32,489 nucleotides of DNA from JAXHUE01 sp034189655 (GCA_034189655.1 JAXHUE010000023.1:1-32489); one strand, 5' to 3'; shown: positions 1 to 8,023, counted from the stretch's first letter. The notes: a model not told the origin generated them from the sequence alone. Translations and numbers: made by a program.

Positions 1-42
1 GGGGTGCCGGTGGGCCTCACGGCAGGCGGGCTGGTGACGTCC

Positions 43-408
43 TCACCACCTCCTGCGCTCGTTGACGTTGAATATCGGCAGGAGGCCAGCTACCTCCAGG
101 GCCTGGACGATGGCGCTCGCGAAATCGCTGGCGTCGGGAGAAGAGGGGTAGTAGCTGTCCAGGTAGGTCTGCGCGATCTCCTTCACCTTCTCGAAGGCCT
201 CCTCCACCGTCCTGTCGTCCTCGTCGGGCATGGCCGGGGCCACCGCGCCTTTCCGCTCGGGCTTCCGTTTCTGGTGGACCATCTTGTAGTGGTGGTCGCA
301 GATAGGTATGGCCAGGTCCGGTTCACCTTTGTGCCACTGGCTCCCCCTAACCAGCACTATCCTCTTGTTGCCCCTGCTTTCGCAGCTGGTTATGGCGCAC
401 TTCTGCAT
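43..408 (-). CDS. Small zinc-ribbon-like hypothetical protein
   Basis: I do not recognise this 121-residue protein. It begins with Cys4-x4-Cys9 and later has Cys37-x-His39-His40, a spacing that suggests a small zinc-binding knuckle. A basic stretch (KRKPERKG) and an acidic helical C-terminal half follow. The start is supported by an AGGGGG Shine-Dalgarno about seven bases before the ATG. A likely promoter with an extended -10 lies at 489-518, so the gene is probably transcribed separately from the sirtuin gene upstream. Its last codons contain AGGAGGTGGTGA, which could act as a ribosome site for a further gene beyond the window edge. The function is unknown; zinc binding is inferred only from the Cys/His pattern. 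Confidence 0.7.
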   Translation of the reverse strand: MQKCAITSCESRGNKRIVLVRGSQWHKGEPDLAIPICDHHYKMVHQKRKPERKGAVAPAMPDEDDRTVEEAFEKVKEIAQTYLDSYYPSSPDASDFASAIVQALEVAGLLPIFNVNERRRW

Positions 409-488
409 GGTGTCCCCCTGTCGCCCTGGCCGGCGGTAGTGTAAGGCCGTCCCCGGATAGAGGTGCCGAAAGCCCCGGTGGCGTCACC

Positions 489-518
489 ACTATACCATTA
501 TGCCTCTACTTTGCGCAA
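489..518 (-). promoter_or_regulatory. Promoter with extended -10 for the small zinc-ribbon-like gene
   Basis: On the minus strand TTGCGC (513-518) is followed after 18 bases by TATAGT (489-494), and TGG sits directly before the -10. The extended -10 compensates for a poor -35. The start point would lie near 482, giving a leader of about 70 bases. Confidence 0.45.
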
Positions 519-597
519 CATGCCGCCCGAGGGCCGCCCCTTCCCCGCGCGTCCGCCAGGGGACGTGTGCCGCCGCCGGGGAGAGCACGGGGCCCGC

Positions 598-1443
598 CTA
601 GCGCCTGAGCTGCTTAACCTCCTCCGCGATGCGGGGCAGCACCTCGCCGGTCTTGCCGCGGATGAGGAAGTCCGATATCCCCTCGGCGGTCAGGGGTGTG
701 GGCTCGGCGTTCACCTCTATTATGGTGGCGGCCCCCGTCCCCGGCCCTGAGCCCGCGGCGCCGGTGGCGCTCTTCCGGTACCTGGTGATGCGCGGCAGGT
801 AGGCGAAGGGGGTGACCACGGCCGACGTGCCGCAGATGAGCATCACATCGCACCTCTGGGCCTCCTCTTCGCTCATGTCCATGACGTCGCGGGGGATGGG
901 CTCGCCGAAGAACACCCCGTCCTCCTTCACCGCTGCGCCGCACCGCTCGCAGAGCGGGGGCAACCGGCCGTCGCGGTACATCCCTTCCAGGTCGAAGTGC
1001 TCTCGCTGGTATCTGGTGTTACAGCGGGGGCACCTCAGCTTCTCCAGTCCGCCGTGGTACTCGTAGACGGTGCTGCTTCCCGCCCTCCCGTGGAGCCCAT
1101 CGACGTTCTGGGTGATGATGCACTTTAAGACCCCCATCTTCTCCAGCTCGGCGAGGGCCAGGTGTCCCGGGTTGGGCGTGATCTCCTTGAACCTCTCGGC
1201 AAATGCGCGCCAGAAGGTATTATCGGGGCTCATCCGCTCCTCCCAGTACTTCTTGGGGTCGGACTTGAACTTGTCGTAGGCGAGGTAGGCCTGTCTCTCG
1301 GCATCCGGGTTCTTGGTCCAGACGCCGTCGGGCCCGCGATAGTCCGGGATGCCGGACTCCGTCGACATGCCGGCGCCGGTGAGCGCTATGGCATATCTGC
1401 TCTCCGCCAGGGTCTTCGCCGCCTGCTCGATAAGGGCATCCAT
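598..1443 (-). CDS. Sir2-family NAD-dependent protein deacylase (sirtuin)
   Basis: Sirtuins remove acyl groups from protein lysines using NAD, giving O-acyl-ADP-ribose and nicotinamide; in bacteria a known target class is acyl-CoA synthetases. The 281-residue protein has the family motifs in order: GAGMSTESGIPDYRG (residues 23-37, NAD binding), TQNVDGLH (111-118), the catalytic His130 in YHGG, a four-Cys zinc site (Cys138, Cys141, Cys165, Cys168), GTSAVVTPFAYLP (205-217) and EVNAEPTP near the end. The ATG at 1443 is chosen because GGAGGTGG lies just upstream; in-frame codons further upstream have no such support. A Gly/Ala/Ser-rich insert (about 224-238) before the last strand looks like a loop. 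Deacetylase versus longer-chain deacylase activity cannot be told from sequence. The CoA-ester genes of this window are plausible substrates, by inference only. Confidence 0.93.
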   Translation of the reverse strand: MDALIEQAAKTLAESRYAIALTGAGMSTESGIPDYRGPDGVWTKNPDAERQAYLAYDKFKSDPKKYWEERMSPDNTFWRAFAERFKEITPNPGHLALAELEKMGVLKCIITQNVDGLHGRAGSSTVYEYHGGLEKLRCPRCNTRYQREHFDLEGMYRDGRLPPLCERCGAAVKEDGVFFGEPIPRDVMDMSEEEAQRCDVMLICGTSAVVTPFAYLPRITRYRKSATGAAGSGPGTGAATIIEVNAEPTPLTAEGISDFLIRGKTGEVLPRIAEEVKQLRR

Positions 1444-1485
1444 TTCCCACCTCCAGGTATCAGGGCGTACCTCCAGTGCAGGCCA

Positions 1486-1491
1486 ATTATA
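1486..1491 (-). promoter_or_regulatory. Possible -10 element for the sirtuin gene
   Basis: A perfect TATAAT on the minus strand lies about 43 bases before the sirtuin start codon. No convincing -35 is seen 16-18 bases upstream, so this is a weak call. Confidence 0.3.
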
Positions 1492-1641
1492 CACCATCCC
1501 CGGCGTAAGGGTCTCGTGCCGGGCCAGGGGCGCTACTTGCCACGGCCACCTTCGGGGTAGTACCGGGTGTTCGCGGCGGCCCAGGCGAGGCGGCACCAGG
1601 GCAGAGCGGTACCACGGTACCATGAAAACCTGCGAATAATG

Positions 1642-1670
1642 TTGACAATAAGCGCATAATATGGTATGTA
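1642..1670 (+). promoter_or_regulatory. Promoter of the receiver / PilB-like ATPase operon
   Basis: A perfect TTGACA (1642-1647) is followed after 17 bases by TATGTA (1665-1670), preceded by TGG (extended -10). The sequence from about 1630 to 1705 is strikingly AT-rich against the GC-rich surroundings. The leader to the first gene is about 50 bases. Confidence 0.55.
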
Positions 1671-1725
1671 ATAACTTACGATATTATAATTATATTATAA
1701 ATAGTTCAAGTGTCGGGGGCTGGAC

Positions 1726-2169
1726 ATGGGTGATAACGGGCACAGCGCGCAGGTGTCGAGCAGAAAGGGAAGACCGAAGAGGGACCCCAACATGGTGGAG
1801 ATCCTGGTCATCGACGACGAGTACAACGTGCGCAGCGTGATGACCGAGGCCCTCACCTCGTGTGGGTACCAGGTGTATCTCGCCGACGGGAGCACCGTGG
1901 TCGATGCCCTCGCCGCGAGGGAATACAACCTCATCATCACCGACCTCCGCATGCCGGTCATGGATGGCATGCAGATCATAGCGCGGGCCAGGGAGGAATC
2001 GCCGGGGGTGAAGATAATCGTGACCACGGGATATCCCTCCGAGGATACGCTTGAGCGCTGCAAGGAGATGGGCGTCGACCGCTACCTGGTGAAGCCGTTC
2101 TCCATAGGTGAGATACGCCAGGTGGCCAGGAACGTGCTGCGGGGGAACACCACCAGCGATATCCAGTAG
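1726..2169 (+). CDS. Single-domain response regulator (CheY-like receiver)
   Basis: This 147-residue protein is a receiver domain without an output domain. All key residues are present: the acidic pair Asp30-Asp31, the phosphoacceptor Asp73 in ITDLRMPVMDG, the switch Thr at 100/101 and Lys123 in LVKPF. A basic N-terminal extension (residues 11-20, SRKGRPKRD) precedes the domain. An alternative start at Met23 (base 1792) would remove it, and Shine-Dalgarno support is weak for both. It is first in an operon: only two bases separate its stop from the GTG of a second receiver, which in turn overlaps a PilB/GspE-type ATPase. That context suggests phosphorylation-dependent control of the ATPase or its machine. 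No histidine kinase is in the window. Confidence 0.9.
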   Translation: MGDNGHSAQVSSRKGRPKRDPNMVEILVIDDEYNVRSVMTEALTSCGYQVYLADGSTVVDALAAREYNLIITDLRMPVMDGMQIIARAREESPGVKIIVTTGYPSEDTLERCKEMGVDRYLVKPFSIGEIRQVARNVLRGNTTSDIQ

Positions 2170-2171
2170 GG

Positions 2172-2678
2172 GTGACCCAGGGCCGGGCGCCCCGGCGATA
2201 CCCTCGGCTGACGATTGCTATGCGGCGAAAGATCCTCATCGTTGACCACGATGCCAAGACCTTGAACTTCGTCTCCTGCTCGCTGGAGCAGGGCGGCTAT
2301 GACGTGGTCACTGCCACCAACGGCCTGGACGGCTTTCGGCTGGCCCAGGAAGAGGGGCCGGCGCTGGTAGTGCAAGGCGTCATGCTGCCGGGCATGGATG
2401 GCTTCGAGCTCTGCCATCGCCTGCGCAGCGCCGCTGCCACCGCCGAGCTGCCCATCATGCTGCTTGCGCCGAAGGACGGAGAGAGCGAGCGGGGCACCGG
2501 GCAGAAGGCGGGCGCCAGCGCCTACCTCGCCAGGCCGGTGGCACCGGACGTGCTGGTGGAGACCGTGGGCTCCCTCCTGGGGCTGAACGGCACTGACCAG
2601 GGGGACGGGGCTCACTCCGTCCAGGAGCACTTGAGGTTCGTGCCCGGCGGGGTGCAGCGGGGGGAGCGGGCGCAGTGA
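2172..2678 (+). CDS. Degenerate receiver protein (pseudo-receiver)
   Basis: The fold signature of a CheY-like receiver is clear: ILIVDHD at the acidic pocket, VMLPGMDGFELC after strand 3, and a final YLARPV. The catalytic positions have changed. The phosphoacceptor Asp is Gly69 (QGVMLPG where DVMLPG is usual), the switch Thr/Ser is Ala, and the conserved Lys is Arg121. Numbering is from the GTG at 2172; an ATG at 2220, just before the first strand, is an equally reasonable start, and neither has a strong Shine-Dalgarno. The protein probably cannot be phosphorylated in the normal way and may act as a constitutive partner. Its stop overlaps the GTG of the ATPase gene (GTGA), indicating translational coupling. 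Confidence 0.85.
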   Translation: MTQGRAPRRYPRLTIAMRRKILIVDHDAKTLNFVSCSLEQGGYDVVTATNGLDGFRLAQEEGPALVVQGVMLPGMDGFELCHRLRSAAATAELPIMLLAPKDGESERGTGQKAGASAYLARPVAPDVLVETVGSLLGLNGTDQGDGAHSVQEHLRFVPGGVQRGERAQ

Positions 2679-5476
2679 TAGAGCAATGTGATATGCCCCA
2701 GGGTGGAGAGCCCCTGCTCGCCGCGGTCAAGGCGGGGGTGGTGAGCGAGGAGGAGCTGGGGCACGTCCGCAGGATACAGCAGGAGTCGGGCAAGAGGCTG
2801 GGCCAGGTCATAGCCGAGCGTGGGTGGGCGTCGGACGAGGAGCTGGCGCTGCTGCTCTCCCTGGACATGGGTGTGCCCCTCATCGACATGAAGTGGCACC
2901 AGGTCCAGCCCAAGGCCCTGGAGCTGGTCCCGGCACAGCTCGCGTTTCGCCACCGGGTGATAGGGCTGGACGTCGTGGGCAATGCCCTGGTGCTGGCCAT
3001 GGCCGACCCCGAGGACATCCGCGCCAGGGACGACGTGGCCAGCTACACGGGGATGGAGGTGCTGCCCGCCGTCGCCTACCCCCAGGACGTGTGCCGGGCC
3101 ATAGAGGTCAACTACGGCCTGCGGGGTGAGCTCGATAGCGAGCTGTGGGAAGGGCCCACCAAGGCCGTCCCCCTCGCGGAGCAGGCCGAGGGCCAGCCCC
3201 GGCGCAACCTGGGCAACCAGATAGAGGAGCAGCTTAGTCGCCTCGCGCCCAAGAGCTACGAGGACGGGATCAGGGCCGACATGCTGCTCAGCACCGTGTC
3301 CGAGGCCCCCATAGTCCGCTCCGTCGACCTCATCGTGCGCCAGGCAGTGAGGGACCGCGCCTCCGACGTCCACATCGAGCCCCAGAGAGACCGGCTGCGC
3401 ATCAGGTATCGCATCGACGGCATACTGCACGACGTGGCCTCGATCAGCCTGGACTACCACTCCCCGCTGCTCTCGCGGATCAAGGTGCTGGCCCAGATAG
3501 ACATCGCCGAGCGCAGGCGCCCCCAGGACGGCCAGCTCACCTACGACCTGAAGGACAAGCAGGTGGACATCCGCGTTGCCACCTTCAACACGGTGTACGG
3601 GGAGATGGCCGTCCTTCGGATACTGGACAAGTCGCTGCCGCTGTTCTCCCTGTCGGAGCTGGGCTTTCTCTCCGAGAGTCTCACGCGGTATGGCGAGGTC
3701 TTGAGGTCGCCGCTGGGCATGGTAGTGGTCTCCGGCCCTACGGGGGCAGGCAAGACCACCACCCTGTACGCATCGCTCAACCAGCTTGACAACGCCGAGC
3801 GGAAGATCATCACCGTCGAGGACCCGGTGGAGTACCAGTTCGACGATATCTGCCCCAGTGAGATCAACCCCAAGGCCGATATCACCTTCGCCAGCGGGCT
3901 CCGGGCCATAATGCGCCTCGACCCCGACGTCATCCTGGTGGGCGAGGTGCGCGATAGCGAGACTGCCAACACCTCCATCCAGGCGGCCCTCACCGGGCAC
4001 TTGGTGCTCTCCTCGGTCCACGCCAACGACGCCGCCGGGGTCATCTTTCGCCTGCTGCACCTGGGGATAGAGCCCTTCCTGTTGTCCTCGGCGCTCATCG
4101 GCATCGTGGCCCAGCGGATGGTGCGTCGCGTGTGTCCCCACTGCAGCGACCTCGCCGAGGCCGGCCCTGAGGAGAAGGTGGCCTACCAGGAGGAGATGGG
4201 CGAGGCCAGGACCCACTTCTACTACGGCGCAGGGTGCAATCGCTGCTCGGGGACGGGCTACCTGGGACGCACCGGCGTGTTCGAGGTGCTGCTGATAACC
4301 GAGGAGTTCCGCAAGCTGATACTCTCCGGGGCGAGCACCGATGAGCTGCGCGCCCAGGCAGTGAAGGACGGCATGATAACCATGCGGCGGGACGGCATGA
4401 TTAAGGTGAAGAGGGGGATAACCACCCCCCGCGAGGTGCTGCGCAACGTGTTCTCTATAAGCAGCGAGGGGCGCAGTACAAGCGATGCCAAGGAAGAGGC
4501 CCCTGTAGAGGCGAAGGACGAGGCCCCCGTGGAGGTAAGGGAAGAGGCCCCGGCCCCCGTGGAGGCAGCGGTGGAGCAGGGCGCCGTCTCCCAGGCACCG
4601 TCTGCGGCCGACGAGGCAAGGGAAGCAGAGCACGAGGCCGTCGCCGGAGGCGCGCAGCGCGTTGAGGCCAGACAGGAGGCGGCACCCGCTGAGCTCGTGG
4701 GCCAGAGGGTCCCCATAGTGAACAGGCTCGGCGGCACCGGGGGCGAGGTCCCGGCGGGTGGCGGGCAGCGCTTCGGGGGCACCGAGGGCCCCGAGGGCCC
4801 CGAGACGACATCGCTCCGCGGGGCATCGGCCGATACCCCCCCTGCGACCAGTGACGTGGAAGGTGGCACCGGCGGCGAGGACGGCCATCGCAGGCTGTTC
4901 CGCCACAGCAGGTTGGAGGCACTGGAGTCGCTCATGCCCGGGGGCAACTTCCTGGAGACCTACGTGAGCGAGCACATGTCCGATGTAGTGGCGGACATGG
5001 TGCCCGTCCGCATCCGCAGCCTCCCCGAGGTGGTGTGGGCCACCGTCCTCTACCTGCGCGGCAAGCACCCCAAGCTGGACTCCGGGGCCCACGTGAGCGC
5101 TGCGCTCATCGAGGTGGGGCTGCCCGTCCTGGAGGAGATGGTGAAGGGCGTGCCCTCGTTCAAGGAGCTCATGGACAGGGCGTACCTCGAGGGCGACGAG
5201 AGCCAGCGCCTGGAGCTGCTCAAGAGCCAGTTCGATGTCCACATATCGGCGAACAAGCTGAGCAAGACGGTGTACTGCAGCGGAGAGAAGACGTGGAAGC
5301 GCCTAAAGCGCATCGCCGACCACTTGGGCATCGCACAGTCCAACGTGGCCGTGCTCGCTCTGGAGGCGGGGATGGCGCAGAGCCTGTTCTGGCTGCCCGA
5401 TAAGCACCGCAACAACGCCGCACAGGAGATCGCCCACTTCGAGCACTGGCTCGCAGAGAGGCAGCGCTCGCCATAG
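2675..5476 (+). CDS. PilB/GspE-type secretion or pilus assembly ATPase with a novel C-terminal extension
   Basis: Enzymes of this family power type IV pilus extension or type II secretion by ATP hydrolysis in a hexamer at the inner membrane. The 933-residue protein has an N-terminal MshEN-like region (about 10-150), the N2 domain (about 190-320), Walker A GPTGAGKTT (354-362, Lys360), Walker B LDPDVILVGE (415-424), and the zinc site Cys487, Cys490, Cys521, Cys524. The normal enzyme would end near residue 600. Here an Ala/Glu/Pro-rich linker with repeated EEAPVE-like units (about 600-735) leads to a helical domain (about 738-933). That domain ends in a segment resembling a ribbon-helix-helix unit (strand about 864-868, helices about 873-900). 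The GTG start overlaps the previous stop and has GGGGGAG upstream. No other pilus or secretion gene lies in the window. Confidence 0.93.
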   Translation: MIEQCDMPQGGEPLLAAVKAGVVSEEELGHVRRIQQESGKRLGQVIAERGWASDEELALLLSLDMGVPLIDMKWHQVQPKALELVPAQLAFRHRVIGLDVVGNALVLAMADPEDIRARDDVASYTGMEVLPAVAYPQDVCRAIEVNYGLRGELDSELWEGPTKAVPLAEQAEGQPRRNLGNQIEEQLSRLAPKSYEDGIRADMLLSTVSEAPIVRSVDLIVRQAVRDRASDVHIEPQRDRLRIRYRIDGILHDVASISLDYHSPLLSRIKVLAQIDIAERRRPQDGQLTYDLKDKQVDIRVATFNTVYGEMAVLRILDKSLPLFSLSELGFLSESLTRYGEVLRSPLGMVVVSGPTGAGKTTTLYASLNQLDNAERKIITVEDPVEYQFDDICPSEINPKADITFASGLRAIMRLDPDVILVGEVRDSETANTSIQAALTGHLVLSSVHANDAAGVIFRLLHLGIEPFLLSSALIGIVAQRMVRRVCPHCSDLAEAGPEEKVAYQEEMGEARTHFYYGAGCNRCSGTGYLGRTGVFEVLLITEEFRKLILSGASTDELRAQAVKDGMITMRRDGMIKVKRGITTPREVLRNVFSISSEGRSTSDAKEEAPVEAKDEAPVEVREEAPAPVEAAVEQGAVSQAPSAADEAREAEHEAVAGGAQRVEARQEAAPAELVGQRVPIVNRLGGTGGEVPAGGGQRFGGTEGPEGPETTSLRGASADTPPATSDVEGGTGGEDGHRRLFRHSRLEALESLMPGGNFLETYVSEHMSDVVADMVPVRIRSLPEVVWATVLYLRGKHPKLDSGAHVSAALIEVGLPVLEEMVKGVPSFKELMDRAYLEGDESQRLELLKSQFDVHISANKLSKTVYCSGEKTWKRLKRIADHLGIAQSNVAVLALEAGMAQSLFWLPDKHRNNAAQEIAHFEHWLAERQRSP

Positions 5477-5481
5477 ACCGC

Positions 5482-5497
5482 CGGGCATCGTTGCCCG
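5482..5497 (+). terminator. Short GC hairpin after the ATPase gene
   Basis: CGGGCA and TGCCCG form a six-pair stem with a TCGT loop five bases after the stop codon. No T-tract follows, so termination is uncertain. Confidence 0.35.
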
Positions 5498-5674
5498 CGC
5501 CCCCTGTAAGGCCGTCCCACCGGTAGCGGCCCCTCCCGCCCCTCCCCGTGATGAGGCATCCTCGCACGCACGGCGCGCAAGACCCTGGAGACCACCTTGC
5601 CCCTTTCCCTACACCCTGCGTGCGCTCACGCCGTCGACCGCTGGGTGGCGTAGCGCGCGTCTCTCTGGGGGGGA

Positions 5675-5703
5675 TGGCGACGGGGTGCCCACTGGTATAT
5701 AAT
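5675..5703 (+). promoter_or_regulatory. Promoter of the first acyl-CoA dehydrogenase gene
   Basis: A perfect TATAAT (5698-5703) lies 17 bases after TGGCGA (5675-5680), a weak -35. The predicted leader is about 85 bases. Confidence 0.45.
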
Positions 5704-5796
5704 ACGTGGTACCTCGCGTTGAGGGGCGGCGTCTGCTCTCGAGAGGGGGTGGGGAGGCGTGGAAGCGCCCGCACAATATGTCAAGGAGGGATGGCG

Positions 5797-6957
5797 ATGG
5801 ACTTCGACTTAAGCGAAGAACAGAGGATGATGAAGGCCAATGCCCGGGACTTCCTGGAGCGTGAGATCGTCCCCCAGGTGAACGACTACGAGAGGAGGGG
5901 GTACTCCTTCACCGCGGAGGAGGGCCGTAGCTTCATCAAGCAGCTCATGCCCTTCGGCTACTACATCGGGCAGCTGCCGGAAGAGTACGGCGGCTCCAAC
6001 CTGGGCCACCTGGACAACGGCATCCTGATGGAGGAGCTGGCCCGGGCCTGGGCCAGCCTCGCCGGGTTCATCCTCATCGCCTCACTGGGGAGCCAGGTCG
6101 AGAGCTCGGGCAGCGAGGAGCTGAAGAAGAAGGTGATGCCCCGCATCATGGCGGGGGACTACATCGGGGCCGGGGCCATCACCGAGCCCGACGCCGGCTC
6201 CGATGCCGCCGCCATGCAGACCCAGGCGGTCCTGGACGGCGACGAGTGGGTGATAAACGGCAACAAGATATGGATCTCCAACGGCACCATCGCCGATGGG
6301 TGCAGCGTGCTGTGCATCACCAACAGGGAGCAGGGGGCAATGGGCATATCGTCGATACTGGTGGAGAAGGAGGTCTCCCCGTACCAGGCGCGGGAGCTCA
6401 AGCACCTGGGCTGCAACTGCTTCCCCACCGCCGAGCTCGCCTTCGTCGACTGTCGCGTGCCCAAGGCCAACGTCCTGGGCGACCCCACCATGGGCTACAA
6501 GCAGACGATGTACACCTTTGAGATAGGCCGCTCCACGCTGGCGGTGATGTCGGTGGGCATGGCCCAGGCCTCCATCGATGCCGCCATCACCTACGCGCGG
6601 GAGCGCAAGCAGTTCGGCAGGCCCATCGGCAGCTTCCAGATGATACAGGAGCTCATCGTCGACATGATCGCCGCCACCGAGGCCTCGCGCCTCCTCGCCT
6701 ACCGCGCCTTCGACCTCATCGACAAGATGGAGCGCTGCCGCTGGCAGTCGTCCCTGGCCAAGGCCTTTGCCTGCGAGCAGGCGGTGTGGACCACGTCCAA
6801 GGCCATCCAGGTGCACGGTGCCATGGGCCTCTCCGACGAGTACCCGGTGGAGCGCTACTTCCGCGATGCCCGCATGATGACCATCCCCGACGGCGCCACC
6901 CAGATACAGAAGCTGGTGATGGGCCGCGAGGTCATCGGCATCAGGGCCTTCACGTAG
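5797..6957 (+). CDS. Acyl-CoA dehydrogenase (paralogue 1)
   Basis: Flavin-dependent acyl-CoA dehydrogenases introduce an alpha,beta double bond into acyl-CoA and pass electrons to ETF. The 386-residue protein has the N-terminal helical domain, the flavin/substrate signature ITEPDAGSD, the ARERKQFGRPIGSFQ segment, and QVHGAMG near the C-terminus. In the C-terminal motif RDARMMTIPDGATQIQ, Asp365 occupies the place of the catalytic Glu of medium- and short-chain enzymes (usually YEGT). The paralogue at 14939 shares this change. The start at 5797 is chosen over the in-frame ATG at 5791 because AAGGAGGG then has normal spacing and the N-terminus (MDFDLSEEQRMM) matches the paralogue's (MDFELTEEQKMM). 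A short-chain dehydrogenase gene follows 67 bases downstream. The substrate is unknown; a branched or cyclic acyl-CoA is possible. Confidence 0.93.
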   Translation: MDFDLSEEQRMMKANARDFLEREIVPQVNDYERRGYSFTAEEGRSFIKQLMPFGYYIGQLPEEYGGSNLGHLDNGILMEELARAWASLAGFILIASLGSQVESSGSEELKKKVMPRIMAGDYIGAGAITEPDAGSDAAAMQTQAVLDGDEWVINGNKIWISNGTIADGCSVLCITNREQGAMGISSILVEKEVSPYQARELKHLGCNCFPTAELAFVDCRVPKANVLGDPTMGYKQTMYTFEIGRSTLAVMSVGMAQASIDAAITYARERKQFGRPIGSFQMIQELIVDMIAATEASRLLAYRAFDLIDKMERCRWQSSLAKAFACEQAVWTTSKAIQVHGAMGLSDEYPVERYFRDARMMTIPDGATQIQKLVMGREVIGIRAFT

Positions 6958-6982
6958 CCCCTGGGCCTGCGCTACAGGGGCT
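6956..6982 (+). terminator. Intercistronic hairpin between acyl-CoA dehydrogenase and SDR genes
   Basis: AGCCCCTG (6956-6963) pairs perfectly with CAGGGGCT (6975-6982) around an 11-base loop; the stem starts inside the stop codon. Only a short CTTT follows, so it may be a partial terminator or an mRNA-stabilising stem. Confidence 0.45.
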
Positions 6983-7024
6983 CTTTGCGCACCATAATCG
7001 TTTTACGAGAGAAGGAGGTTTCCA

Positions 7025-7846
7025 ATGGATCTGGGCTACAAGGGAAAGGTGGCGGTGATAAGTGGGGCCGGCCGCGGGCTGGGCCGCACCATAGCCCTCA
7101 CCCTCGCCGAGGAGGGGGCCACGGTGGCGGTCAACGACTTCTACCTGGAGCGCGCCGAGGAGGTGGCCAAGGAGATCAAGGCGAAGGGGGGAGAGGCCAT
7201 AGGGGTCCAGGCCGACGTGACCGACACGGAAGCGGTCATCGCAATGATGAAGAAGGTGGTCGATACCCTGGGCCGGGTGGACATCGTGGTGCACAACGCC
7301 GGTATCCCGGCAGGGCTCCTGGAGACCGCCGGGCTGCTGGCACTGGCCCCCCTCTTCCACGAGACGGACAAAGAGACGTGGGACAAGTGGGTCAACATCG
7401 ACTTCTACGGGCTCCTGAACCTGGCCAAGGCGGCCATCCCCCACATGATAGAGCAGGGCAGCGGGGGGAGGATAGTCAGCGTCGGCTCCGACGCCGGCAG
7501 GATAGGCGAGCAGAGGACGGTGGTGTACTCCGGGGCCAAGGCGGGCACCTACGGATTCTTGAAGGCGGTGGCCAAGGAGGTGGCCCGCTACGGCATAACG
7601 GCCAATGCCGTGGTATCCTCGGCCATGGACGATACCTTCCTCTCGACGCTCACCGGGGCCGATTCGCCTGAGGCCCAGGAGCGGCGCAAGGCCGTGATGC
7701 GGCAGTACCCGCTGGCCCGGGCCCGGGGCGGCCTGGGCACCACCCAGGACATGGCCAACGCCGTGGCCTTCGTCGCCTCCGAGCGCGCCTCGTGGATAAC
7801 CGGGCAGCTCCTCTCGGTAAACGGCGGCTACTGCATGGTGGACTAG
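7025..7846 (+). CDS. Short-chain dehydrogenase/reductase (SDR)
   Basis: This 273-residue classical SDR would interconvert an alcohol and a ketone with NAD(P)(H). Visible motifs are the Rossmann GAGRGLG (14-20), HNAG after strand 4, a Ser in VSVGSDAG, and the catalytic YSGAK (Tyr168, Lys172). The C-terminal ITGQLLSVNGG is typical of FabG-like and 3-hydroxyacyl-CoA-type members. Asp at the end of strand 2 (VNDF) suggests NAD preference. The ATG is preceded by GAAGGAGG. It lies directly after an acyl-CoA dehydrogenase, so a hydroxyacyl-CoA or cyclic alcohol substrate in the same pathway is a reasonable inference. A strong hairpin follows the gene. Confidence 0.92.
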   Translation: MDLGYKGKVAVISGAGRGLGRTIALTLAEEGATVAVNDFYLERAEEVAKEIKAKGGEAIGVQADVTDTEAVIAMMKKVVDTLGRVDIVVHNAGIPAGLLETAGLLALAPLFHETDKETWDKWVNIDFYGLLNLAKAAIPHMIEQGSGGRIVSVGSDAGRIGEQRTVVYSGAKAGTYGFLKAVAKEVARYGITANAVVSSAMDDTFLSTLTGADSPEAQERRKAVMRQYPLARARGGLGTTQDMANAVAFVASERASWITGQLLSVNGGYCMVD

Positions 7847-7870
7847 GCCGTAAAGCAAGCCGAGGATGAA

Positions 7871-7903
7871 AGAGAGACCGCACCCCGTGGGCGCGGTCTC
7901 TCT
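7871..7903 (+). terminator. Strong hairpin terminator after the SDR gene
   Basis: AGAGAGACCGC (7871-7881) pairs over 11 bases with GCGGTCTCTCT (7893-7903). There is no long T-tract, but the stem's stability and its position 24 bases after the stop favour a terminator. Confidence 0.65.
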
Positions 7904-7994
7904 CGCATGCAGCCCCTGGTCTCCCTGGGTGCCACGTGCATGGTGCCGGGCGGCCGCGCCCGTCGTGGGGCGGCCTGCCGCTTACGTGCTGCCC

Positions 7995-8023
7995 TTGACT
8001 GGTGCCCCCTCCTCTGGTAGAGT
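7995..8023 (+). promoter_or_regulatory. Promoter of the DUF169-nitroreductase-FAD operon
   Basis: TTGACT (7995-8000), a 17-base spacer, then TAGAGT (8018-8023) preceded by TGG (extended -10). The leader to the DUF169 start is about 130 bases. Confidence 0.5.

Larger units (their letters stand above)
5477..5796. other. Intergenic region between the ATPase operon and the first acyl-CoA dehydrogenase
   Basis: This 320-base gap holds a hairpin just after the ATPase stop and a promoter near 5675-5703. Between them (about 5500-5670) I see only GC-rich sequence without a supported gene. An open frame runs through it into the dehydrogenase, but it has no start signal or recognisable protein. Confidence 0.5.

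Noticed and set aside
2612..5242. An 876-codon open frame on the minus strand antisense to the ATPase gene
   Set aside because: It is a shadow of the GC-rich ATPase gene; its translation is low-complexity (His/Leu/Gly/Val-rich) and has no known domain or ribosome site.
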